A stretch of DNA of 56,738 bases from an uncultured Eubacteriales bacterium (GCA_900545405.1 UQYT01000015.1:1-56738); one strand, 5' to 3'. Shown: positions 16,947-25,420, numbered from the stretch's first letter. Numbers and translations are program-made. The notes: a model not told the origin generated them from the sequence alone.

Positions 16947-17720
16947 CTAATAACTCAGCGCCTGCTGCATGTCGCGCGCGGGCAGCTGCCTCAGCAGCCG
17001 ACGGCACTCCAGTGCCAGCGCGGCCAGCAGCGCCGCGCAGACGGCCGCCGCCGGGGCCGTGCCGAGCTCTGCGCACAGCTCCCCGAGCTCCGTCCGGAAT
17101 ATCCAGAGCGCCGCCGCGAGCCCGAAGCCGAAACCCAGCGCCGCGTGCAGCCCGTGCTCCTCCCCGCTGTGCTCAAGTATCAGCAGCATTCCCGTGCAGG
17201 CGAGCAGAAAGGGCAGCACGACGAGCCCCAGCGCTGCGTTCGCTGCGCCCGCCAGGCCTCCGGTCAGGCTCAGCGCCGTAAGGCATGCGGCGTCTCCGGC
17301 GCCGACTGCGCAGAGCTTTGCCAGAAGCAGCCGCCTGCTGGAGAGTCTTGTCGAGCTCTCGAGCTCGCGCATTTTGTATTTCCGCGAGCGCCCGTAAAAC
17401 GGCAGCGCGCACATGGCCACAAATACGGAAAACATGCCGAGCAGCGCCGGGGCATCCGCGGCGAAGTCCTCTGAGCGCATCGCGAGGCGCAGCACCAGGC
17501 ACATGCAGAGCACGGCTGCCGCCTGCGCCGCCCATATGGGCACGGCGACGAAGCGGAGCTGGCCCGCTATCAATTCCTGGACGCTGAGGCGGCTCATCCG
17601 CCTGCGGGCGCGGTATGCCTTGAGACAGAGCGCCGCCGTCACGGCCACATGCGCCGAGCGCGGTTCCGGCGAAGGCAGGGAGCCAAGCTCTGTTTTCAGT
17701 CTTCGGTCTATTTTTCCCAT
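16947..17720 (-). CDS. Membrane protein of the ECF-sigma/ABC module, candidate anti-sigma factor
   Basis: A 257-residue protein with a cytoplasmic N-terminal region of about 65 residues (MGKIDRRLKTELGSLPSPEP onwards) and about six hydrophobic segments (for example PIWAAQAAAVLCMCLVLRLA and FLLACTGMLLILEHSG). It lies 13 bases after the ECF sigma gene, the usual position of an anti-sigma factor, but I see no zinc-finger motif (H-x3-C-x2-C). I chose the ATG at 17720 with AAAGGAG upstream. It could equally be a second permease-like subunit of the exporter. Function is inferred from position only. Confidence 0.6.
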   Translation of the reverse strand: MGKIDRRLKTELGSLPSPEPRSAHVAVTAALCLKAYRARRRMSRLSVQELIAGQLRFVAVPIWAAQAAAVLCMCLVLRLAMRSEDFAADAPALLGMFSVFVAMCALPFYGRSRKYKMRELESSTRLSSRRLLLAKLCAVGAGDAACLTALSLTGGLAGAANAALGLVVLPFLLACTGMLLILEHSGEEHGLHAALGFGFGLAAALWIFRTELGELCAELGTAPAAAVCAALLAALALECRRLLRQLPARDMQQALSY

Positions 17721-17733
17721 GTTTCGGCTCCTT

Positions 17734-18234
17734 TCACAGGGATCTTTCAAGCGTCTTGAGCGCCGAGCGCAGACGGGACTGCACCGTCCGGAGCGGCTCG
17801 TCGACTATCTCGGCGATCTCCCTGAGCTTCAGGTCGTGCACATAGCGGAGCTCGACGACCTCGCGCTGCTTGGCGGGCAGCGTGGAGAGCAGCTGCGCCA
17901 GGCTGAGCTCGGCCTCAACGCGCGCAAAACCCGGCTCTATGTACTCCTCCGGCTCTGTTGGCTCGCGCCGTCCGCTGAGGCGCCACAGGTCGGTGCAGGT
18001 ATTTGCCGCGATCTTGTAAAGGTAGGCTTTGAACCTCCCGCGATGCGCATAGGCGTCGATGTGACGCACCGCCTTCAAAAAGGTCTCCTGCGCCGCGTCC
18101 TCCGCCGTCTGCCTGTCCGGTGTGTGCCCGAGGCAATATCGTAGTATGCCGGGATAATGGCTCCGTATAAGCTCCTCCAGCGCCGCCTCGTCTCCCCCGC
18201 GCAGCCGCCCGAACAGCTCATCCTCCCGCGTCAA
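17734..18234 (-). CDS. ECF-type RNA polymerase sigma factor
   Basis: A 166-residue sigma-70 family protein. Region 2 is visible as LIRSHYPGILRYCLGHTPD and AEDAAQETFLKAVRHIDAY; region 4 is LPAKQREVVELRYVHDLKLR with the helix-turn-helix EIAEIVDEPLRTVQSRLRSA. Region 3 is absent, as in ECF sigmas. The start is a TTG at 18234 with AGGAGG seven bases upstream. A TATAAT (minus strand, 18274-18269) lies just ahead of it without a good -35. It probably transcribes its own operon and envelope-response genes elsewhere. Confidence 0.88.
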   Translation of the reverse strand: MTREDELFGRLRGGDEAALEELIRSHYPGILRYCLGHTPDRQTAEDAAQETFLKAVRHIDAYAHRGRFKAYLYKIAANTCTDLWRLSGRREPTEPEEYIEPGFARVEAELSLAQLLSTLPAKQREVVELRYVHDLKLREIAEIVDEPLRTVQSRLRSALKTLERSL

Positions 18235-18318
18235 AATACCACCTCCTGCCGAGAGCGTCCTCTCATTGATTATAACGCACAAGTGCCTGAAAATGATTTG
18301 ATCAAGGGGAAAAGCTGC

Positions 18319-18351
18319 AAAAAGAGCACAGCCTGTTTGGCTGTGCTCTTT
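18319..18351 (-). terminator. Terminator of the acyl-CoA operon
   Basis: On the minus strand AAAGAGCACAGCC-aaaca-GGCTGTGCTCTTT is a perfect 13-bp stem running into five T, 18 bases after the etfA stop. It also insulates the ECF sigma promoter region. Confidence 0.92.
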
Positions 18352-18368
18352 ATTAGCTATGCATGACT

Positions 18369-19358
18369 TCAGGATTTAAGCTCCTCTATCAGTGCGGGGA
18401 TAAAGTTTCGGTAGTCGTCGACAACGCCGAAGTGGGCGATGTCGAAGATCGGCGCGTCTGCGGCCTTGTTCACGGCCACTATGCACTCTGCATTCCGCAT
18501 GCCTAGCTGATACTGCACGGAGCCGGATATGGCGACGTTGACAATGACCTTCGGCGCCACGGTGACGCCGCTCTGGCCGATCTGCTTGTCGTGCTCAAGC
18601 CAGCCGCAGTCGACCAGGGGGCGCGACGAGGCCAGCTGTCCGCCCAGCAGTTCCGCCAGCTCCCGGAGCATGGCCAGGTCCTCCTGGCTCTTTATCCCGC
18701 GTCCGCCCGCGACGATAGCCGGCGCGGCGTCGATGGCCTCGTCCGCGCCCTCCGCCCTCGCCGTCTCGACGACGACATAGTCCGGGTCGGGGCTGACCTC
18801 GACGCTCTCCTCATGCAGCACTCCGGCCGAGCCCGGCACGGGCTCCCTGGGCCTGCAGATCTGCGGGTGCACCGTCACCATCTGCGGCCGGCGCTCGGGT
18901 ATCGCGATGTGCGCGAGTATCTTGCCGCCGTAGGCGGGCGTGGTCTGGCAGAACACGCCGTCCTCGTCAAAGCTGAGGTCTATCGCGTCGGCTGTGAGGC
19001 CCGTATCCAGCGAGACCATGACCCGCGGGGCCAGGTCCCTGCCCAGCGGCGTCGCTCCGAAGAGGACGATGGAGGGACGGTATCTCTCAGCCAGCTGCGT
19101 CAGCGCGGCCTGATAGGGCCTTGCGCTGTACTCCGCGAGGGCGTCGTTCTCGGCGAGGATCACCTCGTCGGCGCCGCGGTCAAAGAGCTCCTGAGCCAGA
19201 GGGCGGACGCCGCTGCCCAGCAGCACGGCCGTGACCGTCTCGCCGCAGACCGCCTGCAGCTCTCCGGCCTTGGCCAGCAGCTCGAACACCGTCGGGTGCA
19301 GCACGCCGTGCTCCTGCTCGGCAAAAACCCATATGCCCTTGTGATCGTCCTTTGCCAT
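18369..19358 (-). CDS. etfA: Electron transfer flavoprotein, alpha subunit
   Basis: A 329-residue EtfA/FixB protein. The C-terminal FAD domain shows GGRGIKSQEDLAMLRELAEL, then HDKQIGQSGVTVAPKVIVNV and AVNKAADAPIFDIAHFGVV, all FAD-binding elements of the family. With EtfB it passes electrons from the acyl-CoA dehydrogenase encoded just upstream, or runs in reverse and bifurcates electrons from NADH to crotonyl-CoA-type substrates and ferredoxin as in clostridial Bcd/Etf; sequence alone does not settle which. Last gene of the operon. A decayed etfA relative lies at 37232-37878. Confidence 0.93.
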   Translation of the reverse strand: MAKDDHKGIWVFAEQEHGVLHPTVFELLAKAGELQAVCGETVTAVLLGSGVRPLAQELFDRGADEVILAENDALAEYSARPYQAALTQLAERYRPSIVLFGATPLGRDLAPRVMVSLDTGLTADAIDLSFDEDGVFCQTTPAYGGKILAHIAIPERRPQMVTVHPQICRPREPVPGSAGVLHEESVEVSPDPDYVVVETARAEGADEAIDAAPAIVAGGRGIKSQEDLAMLRELAELLGGQLASSRPLVDCGWLEHDKQIGQSGVTVAPKVIVNVAISGSVQYQLGMRNAECIVAVNKAADAPIFDIAHFGVVDDYRNFIPALIEELKS

Positions 19359-19370
19359 TCGCTCGCCTCC

Positions 19371-20156
19371 TCAGATCAGATGCCTGTCCCTGAGCTCCGC
19401 GACAAGGGTCCTGGCCATGTCGGCGGGGCTTCCAGACAGATACACGGTGTCCGCGCTGAGCTTTTCGGGCTCGAACACCCTCTTGGTGCAGGAGGGGGAG
19501 CCGGGGACGCCGGTCTTTGCGGTATCGCAGCCGAGGTCGGCGGCGTTCCAGGTGGTGCGGGGCTTTTTCAGCGCGCGCATGATGTTTATGGGCGTGGCGT
19601 AGCGGGGCTTGTTGATGCTGCCGCAGACCGTCACGGCCGCGGGCAGCTTCACGCGCACCGTCTGGCGGATGGAGCCGAGCTCCCTTTCGCAGCGCGCCCA
19701 GCCGTCCTCGACGCTGATGCCGGACACCAGCGTGACCTGCGGCACGCCCAGGAAGGCCGCGGTCGCAGGGCCCGTCTGGGCGGTGTCGCCGTCGACGGCG
19801 TGGCGGCCGAAGATGAGCAGGTCAAAGCCGCCTATCTTCTCCGCGGCCTTGGCTAGGACGTAGGAGGTGGCCAGCGTGTCCGCGCCGCCGAAGGCGCGGT
19901 CGGAGAGCAGATATGCCTCATCACAGCCCATGGCCAGCGCCTTCTTGAGCGCCTCCTCGGCCTGCGGCGGGCCCATGGTGACAGCTGTGACGGTGCCGCC
20001 GTGCGCTTCGCGCAGCTGGAGCGCCGCCTCCACGGCGTTGGCGTCGAGCGGATTGAGCATGCTCTTGACGCCTTCGCGGCAGAGGTTCCCGGTCTTGGGG
20101 TCGAGCTTGACGTCGTCCGTGTCCGGGACCTGCTTTACGAATACTATTATCTTCAT
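19371..20156 (-). CDS. etfB: Electron transfer flavoprotein, beta subunit
   Basis: A 261-residue EtfB: MKIIVFVKQVPDTDDVKLDP at the start, TVTAVTMGPPQAEEALKKAL, and the GRHAVDGDTAQTGPATAAFL nucleotide-binding loop. It pairs with EtfA, 12 bases downstream. The ATG at 20156 is preferred; a GTG at 20162 overlapping the acyl-CoA dehydrogenase stop (AAGTGAGCATG) is possible and either way indicates translational coupling. Confidence 0.93.
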   Translation of the reverse strand: MKIIVFVKQVPDTDDVKLDPKTGNLCREGVKSMLNPLDANAVEAALQLREAHGGTVTAVTMGPPQAEEALKKALAMGCDEAYLLSDRAFGGADTLATSYVLAKAAEKIGGFDLLIFGRHAVDGDTAQTGPATAAFLGVPQVTLVSGISVEDGWARCERELGSIRQTVRVKLPAAVTVCGSINKPRYATPINIMRALKKPRTTWNAADLGCDTAKTGVPGSPSCTKRVFEPEKLSADTVYLSGSPADMARTLVAELRDRHLI

Positions 20157-20158
20157 GC

Positions 20159-21298
20159 TCACTTCACGCCCATCCAGCCGGAGATGACCATGCGCTGGAC
20201 CTCGCTGGTGCCCTCGTAGATCTCAGTGACCTTGGCGTCGCGCATCATGCGCTCGACGGGGTAGTCCTTGGTGTAGCCGTAGCCGCCGCAGAGCTGCACG
20301 GCGCGGTTGGTGACGTAGGACGCAGTCTCGGAGGCGAAGAGCTTGGCCATGGCGGCGAGGTGGGTGTAGGGCTGTCCGGCCTGCTCGGCCGCGGCGGCGC
20401 GCCAGACCAGCAGCCGCGCGGCGTCCGTGCGGGTCTGCATGTCTGCGAGAGTGAACTGGGTGTTCTGGAACTGGGAGATCCTGCGGCCGAACTGGATGCG
20501 CTCCTTCGTGAACTTGACGGCCTCATCGATGGCGCCCTGAGAGATGCCTACGGCCTGGGCGCCGACGCCGATGCGTCCGCCGTCCAGCGTGGCCATGGCT
20601 ATCTTGAAGCCCTTGCCCTCGGCGCCGAGGCGGTTCTCCACGGGGACGTGGACGTTGTCGAACACCAGCTCGCAGGTGGAGGAGGCGCGCAGGCCCATCT
20701 TGTTCTCGGGCTTGCCCATGGTGAAGCCGGGCATGTCGCGCTCGAGGATGAAGGCGGTTATGCCCCTGGTGCCCTGCTCCTTGTCGGTCATGGCGAACAC
20801 GATGAACACGTCCGCGGCGCCGGCGTTGGTGATGAACACCTTGTTGCCGTTGAGAACGTAGTGGTCGCCCTCGAGGACGGCGGTGCTCTTCTGCATGGAG
20901 GCGTCGGTGCCCGCGCTGGGCTCGGTCAGGGCGAAGGCGCCGAGCTTCTGGCCGCTGGCGAGGGGCTTGAGATACTTCTCCTTCTGCGCCTCGGTGCCGA
21001 AGGTCATTATCGGCCAGCAGCAGAGGGAGGTGTGGGCGGAGAGGATTATGCCGGTGGTGGCGCAGACCTTGGAGAGCTCCTCCACAGCCAGGACGTAGCC
21101 TATCTGGTCAATGCCGCTGCCGCCGTACTCCTCAGGGATGGGCAGGCCCATCATGCCCAGCTCCGCCATCTTCCGGACGGTCTCGGTCGGAAAGCGCTCG
21201 GTCTCGTCAAGCTCCTTGGCCAGGGGCTTTACCTCGTTCTCGGCAAATTCGCGGAACGTCTGCTGCAGCTGGATGTGCTCCTCGGAGAGATTAAACAT
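20159..21298 (-). CDS. Acyl-CoA dehydrogenase, short-chain (Bcd) type
   Basis: A 379-residue flavoprotein of normal family length. FAD and substrate motifs are GAFALTEPSAGTDASMQKST and KVFITNAGAADVFIVFA; the C-terminal YEGTSEVQR holds Glu362, aligned with the catalytic base of butyryl-CoA dehydrogenases. It oxidises a short-chain acyl-CoA to the enoyl-CoA or, with bifurcating Etf, reduces the enoyl-CoA. The ATG at 21298 has AAAGGA upstream. One of the three TGAAT-N3-CGTTCA sites lies 29 bases upstream (21327-21340). EtfB and EtfA follow directly, the classic trio. Substrate chain (butyryl, isovaleryl, other) is not resolved. Confidence 0.93.
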   Translation of the reverse strand: MFNLSEEHIQLQQTFREFAENEVKPLAKELDETERFPTETVRKMAELGMMGLPIPEEYGGSGIDQIGYVLAVEELSKVCATTGIILSAHTSLCCWPIMTFGTEAQKEKYLKPLASGQKLGAFALTEPSAGTDASMQKSTAVLEGDHYVLNGNKVFITNAGAADVFIVFAMTDKEQGTRGITAFILERDMPGFTMGKPENKMGLRASSTCELVFDNVHVPVENRLGAEGKGFKIAMATLDGGRIGVGAQAVGISQGAIDEAVKFTKERIQFGRRISQFQNTQFTLADMQTRTDAARLLVWRAAAAEQAGQPYTHLAAMAKLFASETASYVTNRAVQLCGGYGYTKDYPVERMMRDAKVTEIYEGTSEVQRMVISGWMGVK

Positions 21299-21326
21299 GG
21301 TTTTTCTGTCCTTTCTCATCTTAATA

Positions 21327-21340
21327 TGAATAGTCGTTCA
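21327..21340. promoter_or_regulatory. Operator copy 1 (TGAAT-N3-CGTTCA) before acyl-CoA dehydrogenase
   Basis: TGAATAGTCGTTCA, identical at all eleven non-spacer positions to the sites at 32030-32043 (read on the minus strand) and 32190-32203. The TGAA/TTCA ends form an inverted repeat, as in TetR-family operators controlling fatty-acid genes. A possible -10 (TTCTAA) lies upstream on the minus strand but no clear -35. Confidence 0.7.
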
Positions 21341-21359
21341 GTTTTTTGCTTTTAGAATT

Positions 21360-21393
21360 GGGCGCGCTGAGGGCAGGGGCCCGTTACGCGCCC
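21360..21393. other. Intercistronic hairpin between hydrolase and acyl-CoA dehydrogenase genes
   Basis: GGGCGCG (21360-21366) pairs with CGCGCCC (21387-21393), with an inner GGGC/GCCC pairing. On the minus strand, in which these genes run, no T tract follows, so it is a likely mRNA-stability or partial-termination element rather than a full terminator. Confidence 0.45.
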
Positions 21394-21407
21394 GTTTTTA
21401 CTGTATT

Positions 21408-22418
21408 TCAGAAGAAATTGCGAAGCTCGTAGATGAATTCATCCTCATGGTCGAGCATGCAGCCGTGGCCGCCGGGGATGACCGCCTCGTGATAGCTGCC
21501 GCCGTTGGCGCTGTACCTGTCGAGCACGAAGCGGGTCTGGCTGAGCATGGGCTGTGGCGGGCAGACTTCCTCGCCGGGGTAGCCGGGCACGAGGCCGGCC
21601 TTGCCGAGGAAGGCCAGGTCGCAGGCACTGGTGTCGGAGACCATGAGGTCCTGCTCACCGCGTATCCAGAGGATGGGCGGCTTGTTGGGGATATCGGCCA
21701 GGCCGCTGAGGTCGCACCAGTTGGGGGCCATGGTGTTGCAGATGCCCTTGTCGCCGGCGACGACGAAGGGCCAGCTGCCGCACGTGGTCGAATTGCCGGG
21801 ATAGAAGCCCTCTCCCACCCGGGTGGTGAGCACGCTGTCGATGAATTTCTCCCTCAGTGCGGGCTCTATCTGGTAGGTCGGCGTGACATAGATGGTGTCT
21901 ATGACGGAGCCGATGAAGGCCCGGTCGCCGGACTGGAGCGCGGCGACGAGCTGCGCGTTTGCGCAGCCGGCGCCGCTGGCGAGGCCGAGGGGCTCGAGCT
22001 TTTTGCCGTCCGCGTCATAGGTGCCGCCGAAGCCGTATGGGGAGAGCGGGGCCTGGAGCACGATGGCCTCCAGCCGCTCGCTGTGGTCTATGGCGTACTG
22101 CATGGCCACGCCGCCGCCCAGGGACCAGCCCAGGATGGAGAACTTGTCCCAGCCCAGGGCCTCGACCAGCTCGTGGATGTCGTCGGAGAAGTCGCGCATG
22201 CCCCGGGTGGCGTCCACGGGGAGCGCGTCGCTGCCGCCGAAGCAGCGGAGGTCGGGGGCGACCATGTAAAACTCATCCGCCAGCCGCTCCATGAGCGGCT
22301 CATAGAAGGCGGAGGAAGACGCGTTGCCGTGGATGAGCAGAAGCTTGCGCGCGCCGGGCGTGCCATGGACCCGGTAGGCGGTGGTGAGCCGGGAGGTAGT
22401 TATAGTTTTAAGTTCCAT
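21408..22418 (-). CDS. Alpha/beta hydrolase (first of two)
   Basis: A 336-residue alpha/beta hydrolase. Oxyanion strand LLLIHGNASSSAF, nucleophile elbow GWSLGG with Ser99 and a terminal GGHGCM with His318 give a complete-looking triad; the acid is probably in WIRGEQDLMVSD. A cap insertion around residues 120-220 determines substrate. It lies two bases after the TetR gene and within the acyl-CoA block, so an ester, lactone or acyl-CoA thioester substrate is plausible, but no specific reaction can be assigned. Confidence 0.82.
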   Translation of the reverse strand: MELKTITTSRLTTAYRVHGTPGARKLLLIHGNASSSAFYEPLMERLADEFYMVAPDLRCFGGSDALPVDATRGMRDFSDDIHELVEALGWDKFSILGWSLGGGVAMQYAIDHSERLEAIVLQAPLSPYGFGGTYDADGKKLEPLGLASGAGCANAQLVAALQSGDRAFIGSVIDTIYVTPTYQIEPALREKFIDSVLTTRVGEGFYPGNSTTCGSWPFVVAGDKGICNTMAPNWCDLSGLADIPNKPPILWIRGEQDLMVSDTSACDLAFLGKAGLVPGYPGEEVCPPQPMLSQTRFVLDRYSANGGSYHEAVIPGGHGCMLDHEDEFIYELRNFF

Positions 22419-22420
22419 AA

Positions 22421-23131
22421 TTACTCCTTTGCCGCGCTGGGGTCCTCCTCTCCGAGAAAGTCGAAGTCGACCTCCACGCGGAAATCCATGTTTTTCTTTT
22501 GTTCCCTGTCCACTTCGCGCAGCTGGGGCGAGTCGCCGGTGAACATGCCGCCGTCTAGCACCTTCATGACCTCGTCGGTGATGCGTTCAAAGTCGACGCT
22601 GTTTTTTTCAAACATGCCGTATTTGAGGCCGACGAAGTTGGATATGCCCATGAGCATGTATGCCAGGACCTCGCTGTCGATATCGCGCACCTCGCCTTTT
22701 TTCTTGCCGCTGTTTATGCTGCGCATGTAGGACTTGCAAAAGTTCTCATAGTACTCGGTGAAGAGCTTGCGGTCCACGTAGAGCGATTCCCAGATTATGT
22801 TGTACATATAGGGATTCTTCGCAATGAACTCCAGCCAGGCCTTGATGCCCGCGCGCTCCGCGCTGCGGCGGTCGGGGCAGTTTGAGGTCTTGATGGAGAG
22901 CTCCTTCCTTATCCTGTGGCTGAACTGGAGCAGCAGATAGCGGTAGAGGCTGAGCTTGCTGTCGAAGTAGACGTAAAATGTTCCCGCGGCCACGCCCGCG
23001 AGCTGGGTTATATCCGCAATATTTGCCCCGTAATAACCGCGCTCGTAGATGAGCTGCGTGGCGGCGGAGAGGATGCTGTTGAGCGTGTCCACGCCCTTTT
23101 TGGTCCTTGGTACTTTCAGTAAATCGGTCAT
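22421..23131 (-). CDS. TetR-family transcriptional regulator
   Basis: A 236-residue regulator. Residues 14-60 form the TetR DNA-binding domain (ILSAATQLIYERGYYGANIA then DITQLAGVAAGTFYVYFDSK); the rest is a helical ligand domain. The C-terminal tail (VDFDFLGEEDPSAAKE) is acidic. The ATG at 23131 has GGAGG upstream; an in-frame opening reaching to 23263 contains the promoter and is not coding. It is transcribed from its own promoter, which carries a 19-bp near-palindrome, and probably co-transcribes the hydrolase downstream. Acyl-CoA or acid ligands are expected from the neighbours. Confidence 0.88.
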   Translation of the reverse strand: MTDLLKVPRTKKGVDTLNSILSAATQLIYERGYYGANIADITQLAGVAAGTFYVYFDSKLSLYRYLLLQFSHRIRKELSIKTSNCPDRRSAERAGIKAWLEFIAKNPYMYNIIWESLYVDRKLFTEYYENFCKSYMRSINSGKKKGEVRDIDSEVLAYMLMGISNFVGLKYGMFEKNSVDFERITDEVMKVLDGGMFTGDSPQLREVDREQKKNMDFRVEVDFDFLGEEDPSAAKE

Positions 23132-23146
23132 GCTTACCTCCGGGTG

Positions 23147-23165
23147 ATACACAACATTTTTGTAT
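23147..23165. promoter_or_regulatory. Likely autoregulatory operator of the TetR gene
   Basis: ATACACAA-CAT-TTTTGTAT, an 8+3+8 inverted repeat with one mismatch, placed directly after the -10 box of the TetR promoter. Its sequence differs from TGAAT-N3-CGTTCA, so the TetR protein and the three-site regulon may belong to different regulators. Confidence 0.5.
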
Positions 23166-23167
23166 TG

Positions 23168-23196
23168 ATTATACGCCTCGGGAGGGCCGCTTTCAA
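23168..23196 (-). promoter_or_regulatory. Promoter of the TetR gene
   Basis: On the minus strand TTGAAA (23196-23191), 17 bases, TATAAT (23173-23168). Five of six and six of six matches. It shows that the TetR gene begins its own transcript inside the long minus-strand gene row. Confidence 0.75.
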
Positions 23197-23225
23197 TTAC
23201 TGTTTGCTGAAAATACATCGCCGGA

Positions 23226-24041
23226 TCAAACAATGCTGTATTTGTCCTTGACAGTATTCGCAAAGCCCAGGATCAGGCTTGTGAACAGCAGCGGCTGTTC
23301 ATACATGGAAGCGTGGCCGCTGTTTTGTATGATCAGATGGTGGCTGTCGCGGATGTTCCGCGCGAGGAACTGCTGCTCCTCTATCGGGGTCAGGTAGTCC
23401 TGCTGGCAGGAGACAATGAGCACGGGGCAGGTGACTCTGTCCAGCCTGTCGCGGACGTCGTAGTTGACCGAGCTGTTCGTGAGGCGGATCATGGACTGGA
23501 TGAAGCTTTGGTTGTTGAAAACGGGTATCAGCTGCTCGCGCCTGCGCTCCATCCAGTCGTTGTGCTCTATGAAGAAGCTGGGGGAGTATATGACGGGTAT
23601 GGCGGTGTAGTAATAGCTCTCGCCGTCCCCGGTGGCCAGGTTCCAGGCCCTGCCGACGTCGTTGAGCCAGGCGCCGGTGGCGGCGGTGGCGTTGAAGAGC
23701 ATGAGCCGCTCCACACGCTCCGGGTGCTCTATGGCGTACTCCAGCCCCACCTCGCTGCCGTAGGAGATGCCGGCGATGCAGACCTTCCCGAGTCCCAGGT
23801 GGTCGAGCAGCGCGTGGACGAGGCGTATCTGCACGGAGTGGTCATACGGCTCCGTCATCTTGGCGCTGCGGCCCTGGTCGAGCATGTCGAGGAGAATGAG
23901 CTGGTTCTGGGCCGAGAGCGGCTGCACGAATTCTGCCCAGCTGCGGCAGGACATCATGATGCCGTTGAGCAGCAGCAGCGGGCGGCCCTCGCCGTGCAGC
24001 TCGTAATATATCTGCTTTCCCTCAAATGTGAACTCTGCCAT
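23226..24041 (-). CDS. Alpha/beta hydrolase (second)
   Basis: A 271-residue alpha/beta hydrolase with LLLLNGIMMSCRSW, nucleophile elbow GISYGSE (Ser93) and late SGHASM (His243). It begins inside the stop of the CoA-transferase gene (TGATG), so the two are translationally coupled. It is of the small esterase/thioesterase/haloperoxidase type. Release or activation of an acid for the adjacent CoA-transferase is an inference from coupling; the substrate is unknown. Confidence 0.82.
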   Translation of the reverse strand: MAEFTFEGKQIYYELHGEGRPLLLLNGIMMSCRSWAEFVQPLSAQNQLILLDMLDQGRSAKMTEPYDHSVQIRLVHALLDHLGLGKVCIAGISYGSEVGLEYAIEHPERVERLMLFNATAATGAWLNDVGRAWNLATGDGESYYYTAIPVIYSPSFFIEHNDWMERRREQLIPVFNNQSFIQSMIRLTNSSVNYDVRDRLDRVTCPVLIVSCQQDYLTPIEEQQFLARNIRDSHHLIIQNSGHASMYEQPLLFTSLILGFANTVKDKYSIV

Positions 24042-25354
24042 CAGCGCTTACCTATGATGCCGCAGGCGAGCGCCTGGTCCCAGAGCTCGTCCCTGAACTT
24101 GGGATGGGCGATGTTTATGAGCGCCTCCACCCTCTGCCGGATGTTGGTGCCTCGCAGGTCGGCCGCGCCGTACTCGGTGATGACGATGTCCACGTCGTTC
24201 CTCGAGAGGCTGACCGCAGCTCCGCGCTGGAGCTGGGCGACGATCTTGGAGACCTCATGTCTCTCGCCGGTGGCCTTGTCCTTCACCATGGCGGTGGAGT
24301 AGAGCGCGATGATGGAGCGTCCGCCCTTGGACATCTGCGCGCCGACCGCCGTGTCGGACTGGCCGCCGGTGCCGGAAAACTGCCGCGAGCCTATGGACTC
24401 CGAGGCGCACTGGCCGGTGAGGTCCACCTCGAGGCTGGTGTTGATGGAGATCTGGTTGTCGTTCTGCGCGATGACGTAGGGGTCGTTCACCCAGGCGCCG
24501 TCGTAGAGTGCCACGCCCTGGTTGTGGTCCACGAAGTCGTAGAGCTCCTGCGTGCCGAGTATCATGGTCGCCACCATCTGACCGCGGTTTATCTGCTTGC
24601 GCTTGTTGGTGATGACGCCCATCTTGACGAGCTCGGCCATGCCGCTGGTTATGAGCTCCGTGTGCACGCCGAGGTCGTTCTTCTCCTTGAGGAACTCCGC
24701 AACGGCGTTGGGGATGCCGCCGATGCCGAGCTGGATGCAGGCCCCGTCCGGCACATAGCCGGCGATGAGGCGGCCTATGCTCATGTCCTTCTCGTTGGAG
24801 GGCGCGTCGGGGACGATGGGGACGGGGTAGCCCGCCTCTACAAGGTAGTCCACCTCGGAGCAGTGTACGACGTGGTCGCCGTAGACGAAGGGGTAGTTGG
24901 GGTTTATCTCGAGTATCGTGATGTCCGCGGCCTCCATCATGCGGCGCTCATACGTGTTGGAGGTGGACAGGGAGATATAGCCGTTCTTGTCGGGCATCGA
25001 GGCGGCGCCGACGTAGATGTTCGGCTTGTTGCGGTAGAGCCACTTTGTGGCGGCCAGGTGGAGATGGTTGGGGATGAAGGCCATGTTGCCCTGCTCGTGG
25101 GCGCGGCGCATGGCGGGCGCGTAAAACCAGCCGTCCACGGAGAATGTGTCCGCATATTCGGGCTTGTAAAACTCGCAGGAGTGCGTGGGGTTGCAGTTTA
25201 CTATCTTGACGCCCTTGACACTGCCCGCCAGGGTGTGGATGTTCTCCATGAAGAGCCCCGCCTCGCTTGCGCCGAGGCCGGTGACCACGATGTCGCCGCT
25301 CTTGACTAGCGAGAGGGCCTTTTCCAGGGAGATAATTTTGGAAGTGTAGTCCAT
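24041..25354 (-). CDS. Acetyl-CoA hydrolase/4-hydroxybutyrate-type CoA-transferase
   Basis: A 437-residue single-chain CoA-transferase of the AbfT/Cat1/AcH family, near the usual 430-440 residues. Recognisable stretches are CIQLGIGGIPNAVAEFLKEK, TSGMAELVKMGVITNKRK, NDPYVIAQNDNQISINTSLE and FSGTGGQSDTAVGAQMSKGG. It would move CoA from acetyl-, butyryl- or another acyl-CoA to an imported acid. It is coupled to a hydrolase and follows the Liv-type binding protein gene, so the acid probably arrives through that importer. It is distinct from the fused-type CoA-transferase at 41149. Confidence 0.88.
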   Translation of the reverse strand: MDYTSKIISLEKALSLVKSGDIVVTGLGASEAGLFMENIHTLAGSVKGVKIVNCNPTHSCEFYKPEYADTFSVDGWFYAPAMRRAHEQGNMAFIPNHLHLAATKWLYRNKPNIYVGAASMPDKNGYISLSTSNTYERRMMEAADITILEINPNYPFVYGDHVVHCSEVDYLVEAGYPVPIVPDAPSNEKDMSIGRLIAGYVPDGACIQLGIGGIPNAVAEFLKEKNDLGVHTELITSGMAELVKMGVITNKRKQINRGQMVATMILGTQELYDFVDHNQGVALYDGAWVNDPYVIAQNDNQISINTSLEVDLTGQCASESIGSRQFSGTGGQSDTAVGAQMSKGGRSIIALYSTAMVKDKATGERHEVSKIVAQLQRGAAVSLSRNDVDIVITEYGAADLRGTNIRQRVEALINIAHPKFRDELWDQALACGIIGKR

Positions 25355-25374
25355 AATCCTTTCCTCCGTCGGTA

Positions 25375-25403
25375 TACAGGCGGCCGGCGGGCGGCCGCCT
25401 GTA
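25375..25403 (-). other. Perfect 11-bp intercistronic hairpin after the Liv-type binding protein gene
   Basis: TACAGGCGGCC-ggcgggc-GGCCGCCTGTA. No T tract follows on the minus strand. As in both sugar importers of the window, a stable hairpin follows a binding-protein gene, consistent with raising its mRNA level above that of the downstream gene. Confidence 0.65.
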
Positions 25404-25420
25404 CTCAGATTAAATCACAG

